Part shown: positions 60,066 to 64,000 of the stretch, piece by piece
Layout: each line of letters starts with the position of its first letter
Position numbering within the stretch: position 1 is the stretch's first letter
Source of the DNA: an uncultured Bacteroidia bacterium
Lineage (GTDB): Bacteria; Bacteroidota; Bacteroidia; Bacteroidales; UBA932
DNA: 64,000 nt
Direction: 5' to 3'
NCBI GenBank assembly: GCA_902781705.1
Contig: CACZKE010000002.1
Coordinates: 186,001-250,000 of the forward strand
The notes under the pieces: model-generated
The model's database searches: none
Told to the model about the DNA's origin: nothing
The model's input: the letters and a program-made list of their open reading frames with translations, nothing else
Translations under genes and position numbers: made by a program

Positions 60066-61481
60066 CTAGAATCTGAAATCGTGGGCACCCGCGCCGATCT
60101 CGGCCAGGTGACGGCGGGTAATCTCCCGGATCCGGCCTTCGGGGATGTCGGTGAGGCATTCCTCGATGAGCCTTTCCCCTTTGATGCGGGTCTCCGGCGA
60201 GGCGAAGTCCACGAGGTACTCCTTGAGCGTCATCAGGGCGTTGGGGGTGCAGCAAAGACTGATTTTCCCGCTCTTGCACAGGGACATGAACCGGTCGCCG
60301 GTACGCCCTTCCCGGTAGCAGGCGGTGCAGAAACTGGGAATGTGCCGGTTGTCCAGCAGCCAGCCGACGACCTCGTCCAGCGGCCGGGTGTCCGAGACAT
60401 CGAACTGGGCCGTTTCGTCGTGCCGTTCCACGCTGGTATAGCCGCCCACGCTGGTCCGCGAGCCTCCGCTGATCTGCGAAATGCCGCAGTCCAGGAGCTG
60501 TTCCCGCATCCGGACGGACTCCCGAGTGGAGATGATCATGCCCGTGTAGGGAACCGCGACGCGGAGGACGGCGACGAGTTTCCGGAAAACCGCATCCGGA
60601 AGGGCGTCGGGGAAGTCTTCCGTGTCAATGTCGTCGGCAGGGCAGATGCGCGGTACGCTGATCGTGTGCGGCCCCACGCCGAAGCGGGCTTCCAGGTGCT
60701 CAGCGTGCATCAGGAGGGCGGTGAGTTCATAGCGGTAGCCGCCGAGGCCGAACAGGACGCCGATTCCCACGTCGTCGCAGCCGCCTTCCTGCGCCCGGTC
60801 CATCGCCTCGGTGTGCCATTCGTAATTGCTCTTGGGACCGCTGGGGTGCAGTTTCAGGTACTGTTCCCGGTTATAGGTCTCCTGGAAGAGGATATATGTG
60901 CCGATGCCCGCCGCCTTCAGTTTCCGGTAAGATTCCACGTCCGTCGCGGCAATGTTGACATTGACCCGACGGATGGAATTGCCGCCTTCCCGGACGGCGT
61001 AGATGGTCCGGATGGATTCCAGGACGTATTCCAGCGGACTGTTCCGCGGGTCTTCGCCGGTTTCTAGGGCCAGGCGCTTGTGGCCGGTGCGGATGAGGGC
61101 GCGGACTTCGTCTTCGATCTCTTTCTGGCTGAGCTTCTTCCGGGGGATGGTCCGGTTCTTGGCATGGAAGGGACAATAGACGCAGCCGTTGATGCAGTAG
61201 TTGGACAGGTACAGGGGGGCGAACAGCACGATGCGGTTGCCGTAGAACCGGTGCTTGATCTCCCGGGCGAGCGTGTAAAGGCGCGCTTCCATCACCGGGT
61301 CGTCGCAGTCCATCAGGATGGCGGCTTCCCGATGCGTGAGGCCTTTGCAAAGGGCCGCCTTTTCCAAGATGGCCTGCACGCGTGCAGGGTTCCGGCTTTC
61401 CCGGGCGGCTTCTTCCAGGCTTTCCAGCACTTCGCCGTGGTCGATGAATTCCCCGGCGTGGGTCGATAGGGGGTTGTACAT
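60066..61481 (-). CDS. hydG: [FeFe] hydrogenase H-cluster radical SAM maturase HydG
   Basis: A 471-residue radical-SAM tyrosine lyase that makes CO and cyanide ligands for the H-cluster. It has the SAM cluster motif CINGCVYC and the C-terminal auxiliary-cluster Cys pair CTAC with a downstream Cys (SLC). The ATG at 61481 (MYNPLSTHAGEFI) was chosen over an upstream in-frame start inside hydE. It lies 4 nt after hydE. Confidence 0.95.
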   Translation of the reverse strand: MYNPLSTHAGEFIDHGEVLESLEEAARESRNPARVQAILEKAALCKGLTHREAAILMDCDDPVMEARLYTLAREIKHRFYGNRIVLFAPLYLSNYCINGCVYCPFHAKNRTIPRKKLSQKEIEDEVRALIRTGHKRLALETGEDPRNSPLEYVLESIRTIYAVREGGNSIRRVNVNIAATDVESYRKLKAAGIGTYILFQETYNREQYLKLHPSGPKSNYEWHTEAMDRAQEGGCDDVGIGVLFGLGGYRYELTALLMHAEHLEARFGVGPHTISVPRICPADDIDTEDFPDALPDAVFRKLVAVLRVAVPYTGMIISTRESVRMREQLLDCGISQISGGSRTSVGGYTSVERHDETAQFDVSDTRPLDEVVGWLLDNRHIPSFCTACYREGRTGDRFMSLCKSGKISLCCTPNALMTLKEYLVDFASPETRIKGERLIEECLTDIPEGRIREITRRHLAEIGAGAHDFRF

Positions 61482-61485
61482 GGTA

Positions 61486-62505
61486 TCAGTTTTCGCTGTA
61501 ATCTCCGCGGTTGCGGTTGATGCCGTAGCCGATGGCGGTGAGTTCTTGTTCGATGATAGGTAGTTCTTCGTGGCTTTTGCCCTCGTACAGGGCGTAGTCG
61601 GCCCGGCGGGAGGCCGGTGTGAAGGAGGGCATGATGACATTGGCACCGGCAAGGATCCCGGCCTGCCGGCCCCCTTCTAGGAGGGTGGAGAGGGCGGTGG
61701 TCGATGGAATCAGGAGGTTCGGAAACATCAGCCGCAGGATGGAATAGAGGCGCAGGGTCATGTCGGCGCTGCCGGCGGGCTGGTCTGCGAAGGGCGTGTC
61801 CTTTGCCGGGATGAACGGGCCGATGCCCACCATCTGCGGCCGGACGCTTTCGATGAACCGGATGTCCCGGATGAGGTCTTCCGGGGTCTGGAACGGGCTC
61901 CCGACCATCATGCCCACGCCTGTCTGGAAACCCAGCGCCTTGAGGTCCCGGATGCATCGGATGCGCGATTCCAGGCGCATCCCGGCCGGGTGCAGCCGTG
62001 CGTAATGCTCCGGCGATGCGGTCTCGTGGCGGAGGAGATACCGGTCCGCCCCGCTGTCTTTCAGGAGTCTGTATGTATCGTAGGGGAGTTCGCCGAGGGA
62101 CAGGGTGATCGCCGCCTCGGGCCAGGATGCGCGGATTTCGGCGACGGTGCCGGCCAGTTCCAGGGCGGCCGGCGGATTCTCCCCTCCCTGCAGGACGAAG
62201 GTCCTGAGACCCTGCGTCCAGGCCTTTTCGCAGGCGGAGAGGATTTCCCCGCGGGTGAGGGTGTATCGGTGTACGCTGCGGTTGCTTTTCCGGATTCCGC
62301 AATACAGGCAGTCATTCCGGCACACGTTGCTCCACTCGATGAGCGCCCGGAGGTACACCTTCTTCCCGAACCGTTCTTCCGCCACCGCCCGGGCCTGCGC
62401 GTGCAGTTCTTGTACCGTCTCCCCATCGGGACTCTCCAGCAGCGCCCTCAGTCCCTCGTCCCCGAGAGACCGCTGCCGTGCCAGTGTGTCCACAAGTTCC
62501 TGCAT
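61486..62505 (-). CDS. hydE: [FeFe] hydrogenase H-cluster radical SAM maturase HydE
   Basis: A 339-residue radical-SAM maturase with the SAM cluster motif CRNDCLYCG and QGGEN, as in HydE/BioB-like enzymes. It acts with HydG and HydF to assemble the diiron subcluster. It begins the maturase operon. Its ATG overlaps a palindrome that contains the -7 box, so the message is nearly leaderless. Confidence 0.94.
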   Translation of the reverse strand: MQELVDTLARQRSLGDEGLRALLESPDGETVQELHAQARAVAEERFGKKVYLRALIEWSNVCRNDCLYCGIRKSNRSVHRYTLTRGEILSACEKAWTQGLRTFVLQGGENPPAALELAGTVAEIRASWPEAAITLSLGELPYDTYRLLKDSGADRYLLRHETASPEHYARLHPAGMRLESRIRCIRDLKALGFQTGVGMMVGSPFQTPEDLIRDIRFIESVRPQMVGIGPFIPAKDTPFADQPAGSADMTLRLYSILRLMFPNLLIPSTTALSTLLEGGRQAGILAGANVIMPSFTPASRRADYALYEGKSHEELPIIEQELTAIGYGINRNRGDYSEN

Positions 62506-62523
62506 ATCTTTGATACAAAGATA
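62505..62523 (-). promoter_or_regulatory. -7 box of hydE within a perfect palindrome
   Basis: TATCTTTG and CAAAGATA flank three bases (GAT A in the middle), so each strand shows a -7 box. The minus-strand box (62523-62516) lies 10 nt before the hydE ATG at 62505. Confidence 0.65.
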
Positions 62524-62543
62524 GCGAATGGTCGGCGGTAAAC

Positions 62544-62572
62544 AAAAAAAGCAGGCGTTTTCTGCCTGCTTT
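62544..62572 (-). terminator. Terminator of tRNA-Thr
   Basis: On the minus strand AAAGCAGGC pairs with GCCTGCTTT (62572-62564 and 62556-62548), followed by seven T. Confidence 0.9.
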
Positions 62573-62575
62573 CAG

Positions 62576-62648
62576 AGCCACTCAGGAGGCTCGAACTCCC
62601 GACCTGCGCGTTACGAATGCGCTGCTCTACCGACTGAGCTAAAGTGGC
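62576..62648 (-). tRNA. tRNA-Thr (anticodon CGT)
   Basis: A 73-nt cloverleaf on the minus strand: acceptor GCCACTT/GAGTGGC, D stem GCTC/GAGC, anticodon stem GCGCA/CGCGC (one A-C mismatch next to the loop), loop TTCGTAA, T stem GGGAG/CTCCT. The anticodon CGT decodes ACG. Discriminator base is T; CCA is not encoded. Confidence 0.93.
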
Positions 62649-62676
62649 TTGGACCGATTTCGATGAATCGGGACTG

Positions 62677-62706
62677 CAAATATAAGAAAAATATTTGGAT
62701 TCCAAA
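62677..62706 (-). promoter_or_regulatory. Promoter of tRNA-Thr
   Basis: On the minus strand TTTG, 18 nt, then TATATTTG (62684-62677). The pre-tRNA leader contains a small hairpin CCGATT/AATCGG. Confidence 0.6.
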
Positions 62707-62720
62707 CAATTTTTCGCTTA

Positions 62721-63041
62721 TCACTCGCCAAGTAGGCGTTTGATCCGCTCCATTCTCGCGAGCGCCTTCCGGGACGGAGGAAGCGGCAGGTACCGGCCGG
62801 CGTTCGCTTCCTGGAAACTGGCGGCGAATATTCCGGGATCGGAACAAGCCTCGATGCGGACGGTGATTACGCTGAAATACAGGCGGTCCGAGAAATCAGC
62901 GGCCAGGAATCCGGAGGCGGATTCTTCGATTTCGCCTTCCGTGAGGAGGTTCCGGACTTTCGAGATCGCATCCTCCAGGTTAACTGCCCGGAAAAGGACG
63001 GTACCGCTGTCCATAAGTTTGACTTTGTCCGAATGGATCAT
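62721..63041 (-). CDS. Small protein of unknown function
   Basis: A 106-residue soluble protein. Family not recognised. It has an alternating strand/helix pattern, with FRAVNLEDAISKVRNLL near the N-terminus and a basic helical end (RKALARMERIKRLLGE). ATG at 63041 lies 15 nt after a minus-strand -7 box (63057-63064) and is divergent from the periplasmic binding lipoprotein. Confidence 0.65.
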   Translation of the reverse strand: MIHSDKVKLMDSGTVLFRAVNLEDAISKVRNLLTEGEIEESASGFLAADFSDRLYFSVITVRIEACSDPGIFAASFQEANAGRYLPLPPSRKALARMERIKRLLGE

Positions 63042-63053
63042 ACTGCGTTGTTT

Positions 63054-63084
63054 TTGCAAAAATACGCAGTTTTGCGTAATTTTG
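63054..63084 (+). promoter_or_regulatory. Promoter of the binding-lipoprotein gene, with an inverted repeat
   Basis: TTTG ending at 63056, 20 nt, then TAATTTTG (63077-63084). Between them TACGCA/TGCGTA (63063-63078) is a six-bp inverted repeat. The divergent gene's -7 box TATTTTTG (63064-63057, minus strand) overlaps this promoter. Confidence 0.75.
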
Positions 63085-63092
63085 AAATCGCT

Positions 63093-64000
63093 ATGAAACC
63101 AGGCAGGCTCATCTTCCTTTTCGTTTGCTGTCTTATCTCGTCCTGCGCTCACCGGCCCCGTCCGGACGGCGGAACGGGGATGGAATATGCGCAGTGGTTC
63201 GACATCGAGGGGAACAGGGCTGTGATCCATTCTCCGTATGGAGTTCCGGACGATACTTTGACGTTTACCGGCCCTCTTCGCAGCATCGTGTGCATGTCTT
63301 CGTCCTATATCGGTTTCCTGGATGCGCTGGGCTGTGATTCGGTTGTGACGGCCGTGTCCGGACTGGACTATGTGGCTGATCCGGAGGTCCGCAGTCATGC
63401 CGTCGATGTGGGGTACGATGCGGCGCTGGACTATGAGACCATCCTGAAAGTAAAACCGGACCTGCTCATTACGTACGCCGTATCCGCTGCTGAACCGCCC
63501 TATCTGCAGAAACTCCGCGAACTGGGCGTCCGGACGGCGGTCATTCACGAACATCTGGAAGGCCATCCGCTGGCCCGGGCGGAATATATCAAACTCTTCG
63601 GGCTGATGACCGGGAGGTCGCAGGAAGCCGATTCGTTGTTTTCCGCCATCCGCGACCGGTATCAGGCCATGGTGAAAAAAACGGACAGCCCCCGGAAAAT
63701 CCTCATCAACATCCCCTATGCCGACCAGTGGTACATTCCCGGCGGCGACAACTACATGACCCGACTGATCCGGGATGCCGGCGGAGAGGTGCTCGGCGCC
63801 GTTCCCGGTCAGGTCCAATCCTCCGTCATCTCCGTGGAGAAAGCCTTCGAGTACGCACAGGAAGCCGATTTCTGGCTTAATCCTGGCTGGTGCCAGACGA
63901 AGGAACAACTCAGGAGCGTGCATCCTTTGTTTGCGGATTTCCCGGTCATCGACAAATCCGTTTGGAACAATACGAAACAGGCCACCCCGGGCGGCGGGAA
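63093..64000 (+). CDS. ABC transporter periplasmic binding lipoprotein (BtuF/FepB type), partial
   Basis: At least 302 residues, open at the right edge. A lipoprotein signal (LISSC, Cys18) precedes a class III periplasmic-binding fold: GPLRSIVCMSSSYIGFLDALG, VGYDAALDYETILKVKPDLLITY and a later ADFWLNPGWC strand. Such proteins deliver iron chelates, cobalamin or haem to an inner-membrane BtuCD-like importer, whose genes should follow beyond the window. The ATG lies eight nt after its -7 box, so it is probably leaderless. Confidence 0.85.
   Translation, partial: MKPGRLIFLFVCCLISSCAHRPRPDGGTGMEYAQWFDIEGNRAVIHSPYGVPDDTLTFTGPLRSIVCMSSSYIGFLDALGCDSVVTAVSGLDYVADPEVRSHAVDVGYDAALDYETILKVKPDLLITYAVSAAEPPYLQKLRELGVRTAVIHEHLEGHPLARAEYIKLFGLMTGRSQEADSLFSAIRDRYQAMVKKTDSPRKILINIPYADQWYIPGGDNYMTRLIRDAGGEVLGAVPGQVQSSVISVEKAFEYAQEADFWLNPGWCQTKEQLRSVHPLFADFPVIDKSVWNNTKQATPGGG

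Noticed and set aside
62448..62705. Minus-strand frame containing LAQSVEQRIRNAQVGSSS
   Set aside because: It reads through tRNA-Thr and is a familiar false gene in databases.

Overview
The window looks like chromosomal DNA of a GC-rich member of the Bacteroidales. Three things point there: Bacteroidetes-type promoters (TTTG, 19-21 nt, TAnnTTTG) before many genes, a RagA/RagB (SusC/SusD) outer-membrane locus with DUF4302, BACON and HExxH lipoproteins, and type IX secretion features. Assignment to an uncultured gut or rumen lineage is an inference from the high GC and the [FeFe] hydrogenase genes. No phage, transposase, integrase or CRISPR array was seen.

Layout. 1-6.8 kb: an MsbA-like ABC exporter, a glycosyltransferase, a tRNA-Pro with an odd inverted copy of its 3' end, a DUF6440 microprotein, an inositol-phosphatase family gene with an HExxH membrane protein, a TerB/J-domain protein and a degenerate M28 peptidase. 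6.9-20.1 kb: a TPR protein and a metallo-beta-lactamase-fold protein, a LolA-like protein, a MATE transporter, recQ, pckA, an acid phosphatase-SGNH fusion, a 38-residue membrane microprotein, a PhnP-like hydrolase, mtaB and an RsmI-like methylase. 20.1-30.1 kb: tamB divergent from tsaD, an FAD-dependent oxidoreductase, a peptidase S51/ATP-grasp fusion and an isochorismatase-family hydrolase.

30.2-46.6 kb is an accessory region on the minus strand. A collagen-like/BACON lipoprotein, SusC, SusD, an HExxH lipoprotein, a DUF4302 lipoprotein and a second BACON lipoprotein end at a terminator. After it come a surface S8 protease and a PorV/PorQ-family barrel. No glycosidase is present, so peptide or protein capture fits better than glycan use. 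46.7-54.7 kb: mnmA, cdd, the SRP RNA, a FucI-like protein, and a BaiN-type flavoprotein with a TonB receptor/DUF4249 pair.

54.8-62.5 kb holds a complete NAD-linked [FeFe] hydrogenase system. The structural genes hydBAC run on the plus strand towards the maturase operon hydEGF on the minus strand, and the two sets share a CTAG as their stop codons. The window closes with tRNA-Thr(CGT), a small unknown gene and a truncated periplasmic-binding lipoprotein.

The least explained signals are: (i) two 120-133 bp intercistronic repeats with a conserved core but unrelated, internally complementary arms; (ii) several -7 promoter boxes inside inverted repeats that end at the start codon, and several apparently leaderless genes; (iii) a peptidase S51/ATP-grasp fusion; (iv) an M28 protein that has lost two catalytic-site residues; and (v) an inverted copy of the tRNA-Pro 3' end.
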